This document shows, in pieces, positions 31,165 through 43,500 of a stretch of DNA of 64,000 nt. The stretch comes from Verrucomicrobiales bacterium (lineage in GTDB: Bacteria > Verrucomicrobiota > Verrucomicrobiia > Limisphaerales > J093), in the NCBI GenBank assembly GCA_015075445.1, contig JABTUJ010000037.1, forward strand, positions 42,517 through 106,516, read 5' to 3'. Positions within the stretch are counted from its first letter, which is position 1. Each line of letters opens with the position of its first letter. Below the pieces are notes generated by a model. The model worked only from the letters and a program-made list of their open reading frames with translations. It was not told where the DNA came from and did no database searches. The position numbers and the translations under genes were made by a program.

Positions 31165-31764
31165 ATGTCGCGCAGCAAAGACTATTCCTCGGCCAGTGAT
31201 GATGCGCTGGTGCGTGATGCGCAGGGCGGCGACATGGCGGCGTTCGAAGAGCTCGTGGCCCGTCACCGCGATAAAGTGTATGCTCGGGCGTACAGCATGA
31301 TGCGGAACGAGGAAGAGGCGCTGGATCTTTCCCAGGAAGCCTGGGTCAAGTCCTGGCAACGAATCGGGCAGTTCCACGGCGAGTCGAGCTTCGCCACGTG
31401 GCTGACCCGGATCGTGATCAACCTTTGCCTGGATGCCATGCGGCGCCAGAAGCGGTTGCACGCCGAGTCCGTCGAGCAGATGTCCCAGGAAGGCGGCCTG
31501 GAACGGCACCTTCCCGCCGTGCAGGTGGACATGCTCGAGGGACTGGAGCGGCAGGAGTTGCGGGAACGCATCGACGCCGGCCTGAGCCAGCTTTCAGACG
31601 CGCACCGGACGGTGCTGATCTTGCATGAGTTTGAGGGTTTGGAATATAAAGAGTGCGCCAAACGAATGGGCTGCTCGATCGGGACGATCATGTCGCGCCT
31701 GTTCTATGCGCGCCGACGCCTGGCGGCCTTGCTCGTCGGGTTGCACCAAGAACGGAAAGCATGA
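31165..31764 (+). CDS. ECF RNA polymerase sigma factor, RpoE-like
   Basis: A 199-residue sigma-70 family protein of ECF length. Region 2 is FEELVARHRDKVYARAYSMM, then EALDLSQEAWVKSWQRIGQF and FATWLTRIVINLCLDAMRR. Region 4 is LSDAHRTVLILHEFEGLEYK with CAKRMGCSIGTIMSRLFYAR as the helix-turn-helix. It redirects RNA polymerase to stress promoters. Its stop overlaps the start of the anti-sigma gene, the usual ECF arrangement. One possible target promoter of this class is at 16150. Confidence 0.92.
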   Translation: MSRSKDYSSASDDALVRDAQGGDMAAFEELVARHRDKVYARAYSMMRNEEEALDLSQEAWVKSWQRIGQFHGESSFATWLTRIVINLCLDAMRRQKRLHAESVEQMSQEGGLERHLPAVQVDMLEGLERQELRERIDAGLSQLSDAHRTVLILHEFEGLEYKECAKRMGCSIGTIMSRLFYARRRLAALLVGLHQERKA

Positions 31765-32231
31765 ATGAACAAACCGCATGGCGGCTGCAGGCCTGGCTGG
31801 ATGGCGAACTGCCCTCCGACGAGGCGGCGGAGGTGCTGCGCCTGGTGAACGCAGACCGGGAGGCAGCGGCCCTGGTCCGGGAGCTCAAGCTGACACGGGC
31901 GTGGCTGACCGGGAACGAGCTCCGCCGGGTCGTGCCGGAATCGCGCGAATTCTACTGGTCCAAGATCGAACGCGAACTGCGTCCGGCGGTGGCAACGGCC
32001 GCCGACCCGGCGCCGCACTCCGCCGGCGGTTGGGGTTGGTGGCGCTGGGTCATCCCGGCGACCCTGGCGGCCGCGCTCGCGGTGTTCCTCTGGATGCCAG
32101 CATCCTCGCCGACCCGCCAGAACGCCGGACTGGCCCCGGCCGAGGTCGAGAACTCTCAGGAGGATCTGGGGAATATCACGTTCCGCTCGGACAGCGAGCA
32201 AATGACCGTGTATTGGGTCAACAACCTCTGA
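31761..32231 (+). CDS. Membrane anti-sigma factor for the adjacent ECF sigma
   Basis: A 156-residue product in ATGA overlap with the sigma gene. The N-terminal 80 residues (LQAWLDGELPSDEAAEVLRL) resemble the anti-sigma/RseA-like helical domain. A single membrane helix follows (WWRWVIPATLAAALAVFLWM), and a 55-residue extracytoplasmic tail carries no HxxxCxxC zinc motif. Role as antagonist is inferred from topology and position. Release probably depends on proteolysis, as in other RseA-like systems. Confidence 0.8.
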   Translation: MNEQTAWRLQAWLDGELPSDEAAEVLRLVNADREAAALVRELKLTRAWLTGNELRRVVPESREFYWSKIERELRPAVATAADPAPHSAGGWGWWRWVIPATLAAALAVFLWMPASSPTRQNAGLAPAEVENSQEDLGNITFRSDSEQMTVYWVNNL

Positions 32232-32262
32232 GCCGGAGACCGCCGGGGACACGCGAACCGTA

Positions 32263-32757
32263 ATGACGAACATGAATGGCAGGCAGGGAGGCGGCGGATG
32301 GGTGCGCCTCGTCTGGTTCTTTGGTTGTGTCTGCGCGTGGGTGCTTGGAAGTGCCGATACCCAGGCGATGGAGATCAAGCTCCAGGCACAACTGATCTGG
32401 GGAACCAACGACGAAAAGCCGGCGCGCAGCGAGTGCAAGGAGGTCAGCGGCCGCCTCCGGGAGAAGCTCGCGCGGGTGTTCAAATGGAAGAACTACTTCC
32501 TCATCAAGGAGGAGACGTTCACCGTCAAGTCTGGCGCCGAGCGACGGGTCAAGATGAGCGACAAGTGCACGCTCGAGTTCCAGGTGGTGGACGATTTCAC
32601 CCTCGAGGTCCAGCTCTTCGGCGAGGGCACGCTCCTGAAGACTGTCCGCCAGCCCATTCAGGCCCTGCGGCAGGGGGAACTGGCCGTCCTGGCAGGCGAC
32701 GCCAAGGACAAGCTGGGCGATGCGTGGTTCGTCGTCCTGACCATGCCCCGGAAGTAA
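32263..32757 (+). CDS. Exported protein in the ECF locus, function unknown
   Basis: A 164-residue product. Residues 13-35 form a signal peptide (WVRLVWFFGCVCAWVLGSADTQA). The mature part is rich in beta strands and charged residues (IKLQAQLIWGTNDEKPARSE, REKLARVFKWKNYFLIKEE, VKMSDKCTLEFQVVDD). One cysteine remains after the signal in each of two strands. It starts 31 nt after the anti-sigma stop, so it is probably a third gene of the operon and may be the envelope sensor or a target. No named family was recognised. Confidence 0.65.
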   Translation: MTNMNGRQGGGGWVRLVWFFGCVCAWVLGSADTQAMEIKLQAQLIWGTNDEKPARSECKEVSGRLREKLARVFKWKNYFLIKEETFTVKSGAERRVKMSDKCTLEFQVVDDFTLEVQLFGEGTLLKTVRQPIQALRQGELAVLAGDAKDKLGDAWFVVLTMPRK

Positions 32758-32804
32758 GCTCGCCGGAGGGCGGATCGCGCGGAGCGATGCCCGCCACCCG
32801 TGAC

Positions 32805-34211
32805 CTACGGCCGCAATTGGGTCAGCAGCCCCACCGCCGCCTCCACCAACCGCTCTCCCGATCCAGCCGCGCAGCGGGCACTTTCCGGCTCGTAATTGCC
32901 TTCGGCATAGCTCCGCCGGTCGGGGATGTACCCCAGATTGTCGTTGGCGAGCGTTACCACGAACGTGTGCGGAAAAGGGGAGCGCTTCTTGATCGCCAAT
33001 CCCAGCTCGGTGAACACCTCCCCCGGGAGACTCACCCAAGCCATTTCTGTGCCCACCGCGATCACCTGCACCTCCACCTGGTGCGGTTCCCCCCTGCGCT
33101 CCGCTACGTCCACCGCGCGGTAGGCCCGCACCAGCTTCATGAAGTTGCCCCCGCGATCATCCGCCGTCGCCGCCAGAATCGCCCGCGCTTCCTCGACCTC
33201 TTCCGGGGAGATCACCGGCAGGTCGAGCGTCACCTTGGCTGAGGCCGCACGGAGCCCGCCGCCGGCCAGCGGTTGCAGGTCCTTGTATGCCTGGAACACC
33301 GCGGCGCCGAGTACGGTCCCGATCCGATGCTGCTCGCTCGGGCTCGACTGCGGCCAGCCCCAGCCGAAGTCGAGGTGATTGAGATTCCCGCAAGCGCCCA
33401 GGCCCGTGAGCGTCAGATGGTGTGCGCCGTGGTAGCCGGCCAGCACGCGGCTCAACGCCCCGGGCCAGTCCGCGCTGATCTTGCTGCCGCCCGTCGTGTC
33501 CGTGTGCATGGCGAAATTGACATAGGTGGCCACCCCCTGGGCGGGGCCGGTCGCCGCCGGCGCTTCGACGTAAAGCAGCCCCAACTCCGGATCGGCGGGC
33601 CCCGCGGGCAGGACGACCTGGGGGTTCCGTTTCCCGGGGTTCCAGCCCACTGAGCCGTCCCGCATGAAGTAGCGGCGGTTGAAGGTGAGCCCCTCGCACC
33701 GCGAGCGGGCTGCCAGGAGCCGGGCGGGCTGCCGCCGCTCATCCGCCAACCGGACACTCTCCGCGATCTTCGCCGGCAGCCCGAGGGTGTACTCCACCGC
33801 CAGTGGCTGTTCCCCACCCAACGCGTCGCTCCGCCGGCTGCGTCGCGCCAGTTGCGGACCCGTGTGGGCATGCGTGGCCCCGATCATCACGTGGTCCGCT
33901 GCAATCCCGGTAGCCCGGGCGATCTCGGCCCGGGCCTCCTCGGTGATCGCGCGCGTGATGCTGATGAGGTCCAGCGCGACCATGGCCACCCGCTCCCCGC
34001 CGGACTCGATGACCATGGCCTTGCTGTACAGGGGGTCCAGCACGCCGTCGGCCCCGCGGGCGTGGTAATAGCCGGCCAGCGGAATGCCCAGGGGCGGGGT
34101 GATGTCCACCTGGGCCACCCCGACCCGGATTTCCTGGGATTGAACAACGCCGGGGAGCAAAGCCAGCCCGAGCCAGCACGCGCACCCGAACTTCGTTACG
34201 TTGGTTTTCAT
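32805..34211 (-). CDS. Exported neutral/alkaline ceramidase-like hydrolase
   Basis: A 468-residue product from ATG 34211 with a signal peptide (FGCACWLGLALLPGVVQSQ). The mature start IRVGVAQVDITPPLGIPLAGY is the hallmark of this family. Further motifs are VMIGATHAHTGPQ (zinc-binding His pair), YVNFAMHTDTTGG and TLTGLGACGNLNHLDFG. Neutral ceramidases cleave ceramide to sphingosine and fatty acid, but many Planctomycetota/Verrucomicrobiota members are shorter (about 450 residues versus 650-780) and lack the C-terminal Ig-like domain, as here. The natural substrate is therefore uncertain. It diverges from the giant gene. Confidence 0.85.
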   Translation of the reverse strand: MKTNVTKFGCACWLGLALLPGVVQSQEIRVGVAQVDITPPLGIPLAGYYHARGADGVLDPLYSKAMVIESGGERVAMVALDLISITRAITEEARAEIARATGIAADHVMIGATHAHTGPQLARRSRRSDALGGEQPLAVEYTLGLPAKIAESVRLADERRQPARLLAARSRCEGLTFNRRYFMRDGSVGWNPGKRNPQVVLPAGPADPELGLLYVEAPAATGPAQGVATYVNFAMHTDTTGGSKISADWPGALSRVLAGYHGAHHLTLTGLGACGNLNHLDFGWGWPQSSPSEQHRIGTVLGAAVFQAYKDLQPLAGGGLRAASAKVTLDLPVISPEEVEEARAILAATADDRGGNFMKLVRAYRAVDVAERRGEPHQVEVQVIAVGTEMAWVSLPGEVFTELGLAIKKRSPFPHTFVVTLANDNLGYIPDRRSYAEGNYEPESARCAAGSGERLVEAAVGLLTQLRP

Positions 34212-34555
34212 GGCGAGGGTCGGACTCGTACCGCATTCACCGCAGGCGGACAAGCCGAATGCGCGGCCCCGCCCGGCTCTGGGTGTGCGACACAAATCTC
34301 CGGATCGTTCGTCCTGGGCTCTTTCTCACGCCCCTCGGCTCGCCGCGCGCGGCTTGGCCCCCGCTCCACCGCCCGCGCCCGGCTGCCTCATCCAACAGCA
34401 AATCTGAAAACCACAAAAATTGCATCTGGTAGCTGGACACGGCCGGCGGAGCGTCACACTTTCCGCGCGGTCACGGCTGTCGCAGGGTCGATTCCCGGCA
34501 CCTTGCAGGTACAAGTCCCGCCGGCAGGCTGGCCAGGGAACCGAAAGGCCAAACG
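34212..34555. other. Divergent intergenic region
   Basis: A 344-bp gap between the ceramidase-like and giant genes. It has an AT-rich stretch at 34400-34432 likely to contain a promoter, and an SD-like GAAAGG 9 nt before the giant gene ATG. A tRNA T-arm look-alike at 34484-34498 was examined and rejected. No ORF is supported. Confidence 0.5.
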
Positions 34556-37500
34556 ATGCACAACCGACGCTGCCTGTACCTCGCACTGCTGTGGACCCTC
34601 GCCCTGGGTCCCGTCGCCCCCGCCCAACCGGCCGATGGCCGCCCTCTCCTGGAACATCCGCTCCCCCAACCGCAGCTCGGATCGTGGCAGCTCCGCTGGA
34701 GCAGCGTCGCCGGCCGTTCCTATCGCCTCCAGCGAAGCCACGATCTCCGGGACTGGACCGAGGTGCTGACCACCCAAGCCGAGGGAGCCACAACCACCGC
34801 GCTGGATGCCGGCGCCCCGGAGACCCAGCGTACGTTCTGGCGCGTCATCCAGCTCGGCGACGGTCCGGATCTCGCTCCCCCGTTCCTGTCCGGGTTGCAG
34901 GTCCGGGCGGTCGAGAGGGCAGGCCAGGCCAAGCTCGAGTTGAGCGTGCTGGCCCAGGACAACGTCGGGGTCGTTCGCGTCGAGTTCTTCGAAGCGGGGA
35001 AGGACTGGATCGAAGCCACGCCAGGTCCAGCAGGGCGGTTCATCCACCTCGCGGATCTTGATCCATCCGCGCTCGACCCGCGCCCGTTCCAGGCCCGGGC
35101 CACGGACGCAGCGGGCAACGTGGGGTTCTCCGAGGTCGTGACCTTCGTGCCGGTGCCACCCGCGCCGGGATTGGTTGCGGTCGATCTTGACGGGAACCCG
35201 CTGCCGCAGGGATTCGTCGGCCAGCGGACGGACGGCACGCTGACCCCCTTCGTCTACGTGCCGGATCACCGGGGCGGCGCGTTGCCGGCCGCGAGCCCGC
35301 AACTGGTCTTCCCCGAGGGCGGACGCCTCGTCCAACAGAACGGGCAGCGCTATGTCGAGTACCGCTCCCTGCGGTTCCGGTTCAGCCGCGCTTCCGCCCT
35401 CCAACTGGCGCTGCCAACTCCCAGCGTCCCGGGGGCCGCGGGGTTGACCCGCTCCGGCGCCCGTTTCGCCGCGCCGGGCTCGACGGCAGCCGACTTCCTC
35501 GCCATCGACTTGCCGGAAGGCCAGAGCGCGCTCCTGCCGCTTGGCCCCCTGACGGTAGCCCAGTTGGAGTCCGCCTTCGGCCTCGCGCCCGGCACCGGTT
35601 TGCCCGTCAAACTGTTCGACCGCTTCCCGCTGCGGCTCGTGGAAGGACTGATCAAAGACCACGGCATCGAGGGCGCCCGCTGGGCGCTCGATCAACTCGG
35701 GCTGCCGCTCCCTGACTTCACCGGCGACTGGGTGGGGGGCCTGTTTGATCTGGCCGCCGGCGAGTGCGGCCGCTTCCCGCTCTACGGCGAGTTCCCACTG
35801 CCCGAGTTGGGCGAGATCAACGCCACCCTTAAGACCACGCGCGAGAAACCCCTCGTCCTGCGGTTGTGTCCCGACGGTGAAATGGCCCTTTCCGGCCCCG
35901 CCGCCCTCGAGTTCTCGAACGGCGCCCGGCTCACGGTCGACGTCACGCTCGATGATCCGGTCTATCGCCTGCGACTCGCGGCCGAGAGCGTGACCCTCCC
36001 CGTGGCGGGCGCGCTGGCGCTGGTGTTGCCGGACAACCCCGAGAATTGCCTGCCCCCTGGCGCCACCGACGCCGAACTGGACGTTGCCGCGAGCTGCCTG
36101 CACAGCTTCCGTCGCGCGTACCTCCGCTTTGCCCAAACCGCCGTGGCGGGCCGGCCGAATGACGCGCCCTCGCTGAACCAGCCCGAACCGCCCTCGGCCT
36201 TGGACACCGCCGGCGCCATCGCCGAAGCCTGGGCCGCCAGTGCGCTGACACCCCTGCTCACCGCCCTGCCGCTCGAACCGATGCGCGAACTGGCCCGCAA
36301 CCTCGGTCGTTCTGCCAGCGGCGCCTCGGACTTCAAGAGCGCCGCCGATTCTCTCCGCGAACTGGTCCGGCTCAAGGCCGCGCTCGACGCCTACGCCACC
36401 CAGCAACTGGCCGGCAACGATCCGGCGTTGCCCGATCTCCAGGACGAGATCGACGCGGCCCTCGAGGAAGCCACAGCTGCGGCCATCGCCCGCTCGCGTG
36501 ATCCCGAGGCGCTCTCCAGCCTCGAGTGCCTCCGCTCCGCCCTGACCACGCTAGTCGACGTGTGGGCCCTGCGCCAGTTGCTCGGCAACGACAACGAGGC
36601 CGGTCTCCAGACGGCCATTCACGAACTGGTCACCACCTATTACACCCGCTTCGTGGCCTCCCTCGGCATCGCCCCCGGCGAGTTCAACCACGCCAACAAC
36701 CCCGTCATCGCCGGCCTGAACCGATTTACGGCCCTCGAACACGTCCGCACCCTCGTCAGCCTCCTCGGCGACGGCGCCCTGTTGGGCGTCGACACCGATG
36801 CGTTCGCACGGGTGGAGGAAACCCGGCGACAGCTTTTCGGCCGCGCCTTCGCCATCGTCGAAGCCAACCTCAACGATGCCCTGGCCAACGACAATGCCCT
36901 CGCCGCTCTGCTCGGCTTGGGCGAACTCCTCGATCTTCTGGCGGACTGGGCAATCATGGGCGGCACCGCGGTTCCTGGCTTTCCCACGCTGGCGGATGCC
37001 GGGGCCCGCGCCGCTCAACTCGGCGCGCTGCTCGATCAGGAAGCCCTCTTGCCACGCGCCGAGACCAGCCTCTTCAACGCCGCCCAACGCGTCCGTACCC
37101 TCCTGGCCATTGTCGGGCAGATCCCCCCCAGCACGACCACCCTCTTCGCCGCCATCGAACGCGCCCACGACGAGCTCCGCCAGACCCTCGCTGAAGCGGT
37201 GCTGACGGCACCCACCAGCGACCGTGTTCAGGACCTCCTCGAACTGCTCCGCGCCGGCGCCGCTTCGATGCGGCTCGCTCGCCAGTTCCCGGAGCTCGCG
37301 GTCACCCTGGACTGGGAAGGCACGCACCTCCCCGCCGTCGTGGACCGCCTCGGCCAGCTTGCCGAAAACACCCTGCTCTGGAGCCAGCTCGACGACGCCA
37401 TCGCCATGCTGCTCGAGGAATCCGCGCAGCTCGATCTCGACGCCGTCCGCCACCCCGCCTTCGCCGGCCAGATCCACCTCGCCCGCCAGCGTTACCAAAC

Positions 37501-40500
37501 TCAGGCCGCCGCCCTCCTCGCTCGCCAATACAACGTCGCCCTCGAACTCTGGAACCAGACCGATGCCCTCCGCGAGGCCAACCCCGACTTCTTCGCTGCC
37601 GACGCCTTCTTCCCCGGCGACCTCAAGATCGACAAGCTCCACGGCTCGCTGGCCTACCATCGCACCCAGCGCCTGCTCAGCGGCGCCTTCGGGGGCGAAC
37701 TCCGCCTGCCCCGCATCAACTCCTTCCTGACCGTCCCGAACGCCTCGATCAACTCGCGCGGCGAATTCGACCTCAGCGCCTATGGCCAGCTCAGCCTCCC
37801 GGGCGGCACGAACTCGACCGTCGTCGTCACCGTCCCCAAACGCCAGCCGTGGCACGTCTCCTGGAAGCGGAACACCGGCCTGGCTGTCGCGGGCAAGACG
37901 CGCTTCACCTTCGCCAGCGGCATCTTCTTCGAGGCCGGCGCCAGCCTGCGGGATCCCCTCTACGCCTTCGACCTCGCCGCCGGCGGACTCGAACGCGACA
38001 CCGCCGAGACGCTGACCGAACTCCTCCCCCTCGGCCTGACGCTCGAAGACCTCGAGAACCTCGCCCGCGCCAGTCTCTGGAACGAGTACTTCGCCCTCCT
38101 CGGCCAGTGCGTCGAAATGGGCTACCGCCCGGAAGACGAGTCGCTCACGCCGGCGCCGGGCTCGCTGCCGGCCTTCGCCGGGACGCTCGGCGCCGACGCC
38201 TACTGCCTTCTCGACGCGTGGACCTGCCTCATGCTCGCGGAGGCGGAGCGCGGCAACCTCGCCGCTTACCAGTCGACTTACGAGAAGATCGGTCTGCTGC
38301 TCGGGCTCGTGGATTCCGGGTTGCAGGAGGCACTCGGTGGCCTCGACGCCTGGTTCGACCCGACTGCCGAGTTCGAAATCGGGTTCCACCTCCAGCGCCT
38401 CACCCGCATCACGCTTACCTATGAGAAGATCAGCCGCGTCCTCGCCCGACTGGCTGAGGCCAACCTGCTCGGCAACACCTCCGAACTGCAGCCCGATCGC
38501 CTCCGCGCCTATCTCGACAACGCCACCGTCCTGTGGCGTCGGGTCGTCAACCGCCTCTCCGACAACCCCGTCTTCCTGCGCGACCGTAACCTGACCGGAC
38601 CCGTGGTGCGTGCCGGCCTCGACCTGGTGGCCAGCTATGCCGTCCTCGGCCTGGACGAAGGCGCCCTCCTCGACTTGTCGGAAGTCACTGCCTTCCTGGT
38701 CACGGCTGCCGATGCCTGGGTCGCCTCGGCAGGTCTGAACCGCCAGACCGGCCAACTGGACGGCGCCTTGATCGCCACCTTCAGCTACGACCAGGCCCAG
38801 GACCGCCTCCGCCAGTATCTCGACGTCGAGGCCGAACTGGCGTTGGCCGGCATCACCTCGACGCCCTCCCAGTCGTTGCTCGGCGCCTTGCTCGACCAGA
38901 TGCGCAACCGGGCCTTGCAGGCCATCGGCTTCAATCCGGCCAACGCCACCTACTTCCCGGCGACCGTCGCCGACCGCGTCGCCCAACGCGGCCTCGCCCA
39001 ACTCGTCGAGGTCGCCGACCTGCGGGCGCTGCTGGGCTTGAACAGCCTGAGCCTCCCCGCCGGCTTCTCCGGCGCTGCGGTGTCGCTCCACAGCCGCTTC
39101 GTCGAACGCGCCCGCGAACTGCCGCTCAGCCGTTGGCAGGCCCGCTACGCCTTCGTGCAGTCGCTACACGAGATCGATCACCTCCTCCTGCTGCTCGGGC
39201 AAGCGCCACTCGATGCGCCCGCGACGTACGAGCAACTGCTGTCGGCCTTCGACCAGATGGCCCGCGTCGCCCGCGGCCGCCTCACCCCGGCTGAGCTCGC
39301 CCTGATGCGCGCCGTAGGGGACTGGCTGGGTGACCCGGCGCTGCGCTCCCTATACGAGAACCGACTCGACCGTGCCGCCGCCACCGTCGAGACCCTGGCA
39401 TCCCAGCCTTGGCCCACCCGTGAACTGTCGTCCGCAACCGGCAGCTTCGAGGAGCTTCTGGCCCTCGAGGAACTCCGGCGCCGCCACAGCGCCATCACCC
39501 TTGCTGCCAGCCGCCAGCCGTTCGTGCTCCTCCCCGCGTCCGTGGACCGCCTCATCGTTCTCGCCGAAACCGAGCAGCGCGGACAACCCCTCAGCGACGT
39601 CGCCGCCCTCCTCGGTGAAGCCATCGGTCGCGAAACCCAGGACGACGCCTTCCGCCTCCTCCTCATGAGCGAGCGCGTCAAGCTCCTGAACGCGGCGCGC
39701 CTGATCGCCACCGGCTATCGCGAACTCATCGCCGAGGCCGGCCCCGACGATGGCCCGGCCGACTTTCACCTCCCCGAAAGCCTGCTCGTCCGCCGCGTCT
39801 TCGGCTCGGTCTTCTATGACCGCTCGACGGCCTTCCTCCGCGGCACGTTCGGCGGGCGCCTCGAGTTCCCGAACGAAAAGGCCTTCTTCGACATCACCTC
39901 AGCCACCCTCGACAGCAACGGCGCCTTCACCCTCGCCGCCAACACCCGTTTCCCGCTGCGGCCAACCGACGAGGACCAGATCGAGATCACCGCCAGCGCC
40001 AACGTTGCCGGCTCCCCCGCTGGTCTGGCTTCCTTCACCGGCACCGGCCAGCTCGCCGTCAAAGAATCCCCCACCCTCACCCAAACCTACAACGTCGCCC
40101 TCAGCTACGACGGCAGCCTGCCCCATCGCCCCCTCCGCTTCACGGCCGCCCTGGACGGCGTGCAAAACGCCGGCAGCCTCCGCTTCTCCGACGATTTCGT
40201 CCTCTTCAACGGCAACCTCACCGCCGAACTTTCCCTCGCGAACCAGGGCGAATTCGCCTTCGGCTTCGGCGGACGCGCCGGCTTCTTCGCCCGCACCCAA
40301 CCCCTCGCCGAGCCGGTCCAGAAAGAGGCCTTCCACGTCTTCGCCGAGATCGACCAACTCACCGTGCGCCACCGCGAACAGGCGCTCGTCGCCACGTTCA
40401 GCGGCGGCTCTCTTACGCTGGCGGAAGACCTCTTCAAAGCCCTCGAGGAACTCCCTGGCGGCGACCTCCTTCCCACCGACGAGCCGGTCACCATCCCGAT

Positions 40501-43500
40501 CTCGTTCGCCTTCTCGGTGGGCTACGACTTCGCCCAGGGCCGACCCATCTTCTCGGCCGGCGACGGCGCAACCCAAACCGTCGCAACGGCGGTCGGGCTG
40601 GCCGCACCACAACCCCCGCAGCCCGTCCGGTTCGACCTGCCCCCGCTCGCCTTCGGCATCCCGGGACTCGACGGCACCCGCGTCACCGTGACGCGATGCC
40701 AGCTCGAGTTCTTCGAGGACCGTTTCCCCCTCCTGCGCGACCTCGAGGCCGACTTTGCGTTTCCCCTGCCCGGCACCGACTTCTCGGATCCCACGCAGGA
40801 CCGGATCGTCGAGCTGAACCTCACCGGCCAGAACTGGCGCGTGGACGGTTTCCCGGACGCCGCTGCAATCGCGCTCGGTCAAGACCTCCGCCTGCTGGAG
40901 CTCGACGGGTTTGCCCTTGATCTGCTCGCGGACACCGGCCTGAGCTTCGCGTCCACCGTCGACGCCAACGCCCAGCGCACCACCACACTCACACTCGAGG
41001 GCGGTGTGCGCGGCACGTTCGATGGCGATCTGTTGTTCGATCCCGATACCGAGGCCGCCTTCGCGTTTGCCACCTCGGGCACCTTCCGCTGGGACCTCGT
41101 CCAGGTGCCCACCTTCGAACTCGGCACCGTCACCTTCGCCAGCCGGCTCAAACTCGGCGGACCGGATGGGTTCGCCTTGCTGGGGGTGGATGCGAACGGC
41201 ATTCCCGACCCGGACAACCCGGACAGCCTCGCCTCGGTCACGCTCGAAGGCCTTTCGAACCTCTTCCGGCTCGCGCCCGATCGGCCCTTCGAGATCCGGC
41301 TGAGCGGCGCCCTCGGCAGCGCGCAGTTCGCTTATTTCGGCCTTCAGAACGCTCGCTTCCTCTTCGACGGCATCGCCACCCCTCCCAACCCCGAGCCCCA
41401 GTTCTCCGTGCAAAGCGTCGGCTTCCGTGAAGGCGAACAACTCCGGCTGCTCGGCCAGGAACTCCTCCCCTTCCGCCTCACCGCCGGCAGCCTCGCCTTC
41501 GCCAACCCCGCCCTGCCGCTGGACCAGCTCTTCGTGCCCGAAAACCTCATCTTCACCGTCAGCGGCGAAATCGACCTCTCCCTCGCCTCGCCGGACACGA
41601 GCTCCACCGATCTGCCGCGCTTGTTCGGAGCGGTCGAGGATGTGCGTATCAGCCTTCCCCAGGGGTTCGCCGGTCCGCCGACCTTCTCGCTGGATACTTT
41701 CGTACTGCTCCTCGAGAACCTCAGCATCGGCGACCTCGCCGGCCTCACCGGCGGCCTGGCGGTCGGCAACCTGAGCAATCCCTCCCAGCTCTTCTTCGCT
41801 GGCACCGTCGGTGGCGGCTTCAACGGCGTGGCCATCAAGGCCATCGTCGCCACCCGCCTCGACGGCCTGATCGGCCTGTGTCTCGACGTCAACGCCGGCC
41901 CCGCCGGCATCCCCCTCGACGGCGGTTCCCTCGGCGGCATCCTCCTCACCGGGGCCCAGGGCGGCGTCAGCTTCGCCAATCAGTTCGCCGATCCCTGCGA
42001 CTTCAAGTCCTACCTCCAGCTGAGCAGCAGCGGTACCCCGACCGACGGCGCGACCAACACCGCCACGTCCGCCGCCATCGCCCTCGCCGCCCCCGCCCGC
42101 CCCGTCATCCCTGTCTCGCATCTGCGCGTCCTGCCCTGGGCAGAACTCGCCCACCTGCAAGCGCTGCACGAGCATGAGACAACCCTGCGCCACTCGCTCG
42201 CTCCCGCTCTCCGTGACCTTGTGGTGCGGGCTTCCCCTGAATCTGTGGTGCGGGCTTCCAGCCTGCACTCCCAAGATTCATCGTCCCTGGGCACGGCCGC
42301 GGAGGCCAGGGAGACTTCTCCAGCACTCGCGGGTGAGGGAGCGGGCGCCGACGTCCCCTGTCCCACGGGCGATTGCCCACCGCCCACCATCAACCTCCTT
42401 TGCCAGCGCCATCCCTCCGTCGATGAACCGCCCTCTGCCGACAACTACGACGGCGCCTATCGCGAGACGGTGATCTTCAAGTTCACGTCCCTCGATCGCT
42501 CCACCGTGGATGAGCTCCTGGCCAGCGCCAACCTCGATCTCGAGGGCGACGCCGCCACCGTCGGCGGCCGCTTCGCCGATGCCGTCCAGGCCATGATCGG
42601 CAACCTCATCCCACCCGTGCCGGACGCCGTGCCGCTGGAGCAGCGCCAGCAGTTCGAAACCTTCATCGCCAACGGCCTCGCCGCCATGCGCGATGCCCTG
42701 GCCATCTCCAGCCGCCTCGCCCTCGAGGCCGCCGCCGGCCAGGGCCGTACCCCCCTCGAAGCCCTCTATGAAGCCGCCTATGCCGGGGTGACGTGCCTCG
42801 ACATCACCCTGCAGCTCAAGGGCACCTTCAGTTACAGCCCCATTTCGGTCGCCCTCAGCGCCACCGGCGGCGCCGTCGTCTCCACCACCGGCAGCGCCGG
42901 CGTCCTCGGCAGCATCAACCTCTTCGGCATCCCGGTCGGCACCGGCGAGTTCTTCTATTCCATCACGGATACCGCCGGCCAACCCAACCCCTCGCTCTGC
43001 GGCGGCGCCCGTCTCGCCCTCGGCCCGCTCGAGGCCGGGCACCTCAACTTCGCCATCGAGTGCACCGATTGCGTCACCGGCACCCTCGAGGCCCTGGCCG
43101 GTTTCGTGGCCGGCCTCACCGGCGACATCCTCAACGACGCCACCCCCATTCTCTACGCCTTCATCGAACACGCCGCCGGTGCCCGCCTCGCGAACCTCCG
43201 CAACCAACCCCTCACCGCCTTCTTCGGCCCACCCGAATCCGGCGCCCTCCTCACCCAGGAGGAGCAGGTCGCCGTCCTCGCCGCCCTGATGAACCTGCCG
43301 GAGCTCGCCCGTTTCCTCGCCGCCCATCCCGACGCCATCACCGACTTCAACCAGAACGCCCTCGCGGCCCTCGCCGCCCGCTCCGTGCTCCTCACCCTCG
43401 ACATTTACAACCGCGTCGAGCCCCGCCTCGCAATCTGCGGCGAAGCCGAACCCAAACTCTTCGGCTTCTCGCTCACCGGCGGCAACACCCTCGGCGCGGC

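Noticed and set aside
34484..34498. tRNA T-arm look-alike (CAGGGTCGATTCCCGG)
   Set aside because: The loop lacks one base of TTCGATT, and no acceptor, D or anticodon arms fit around it.
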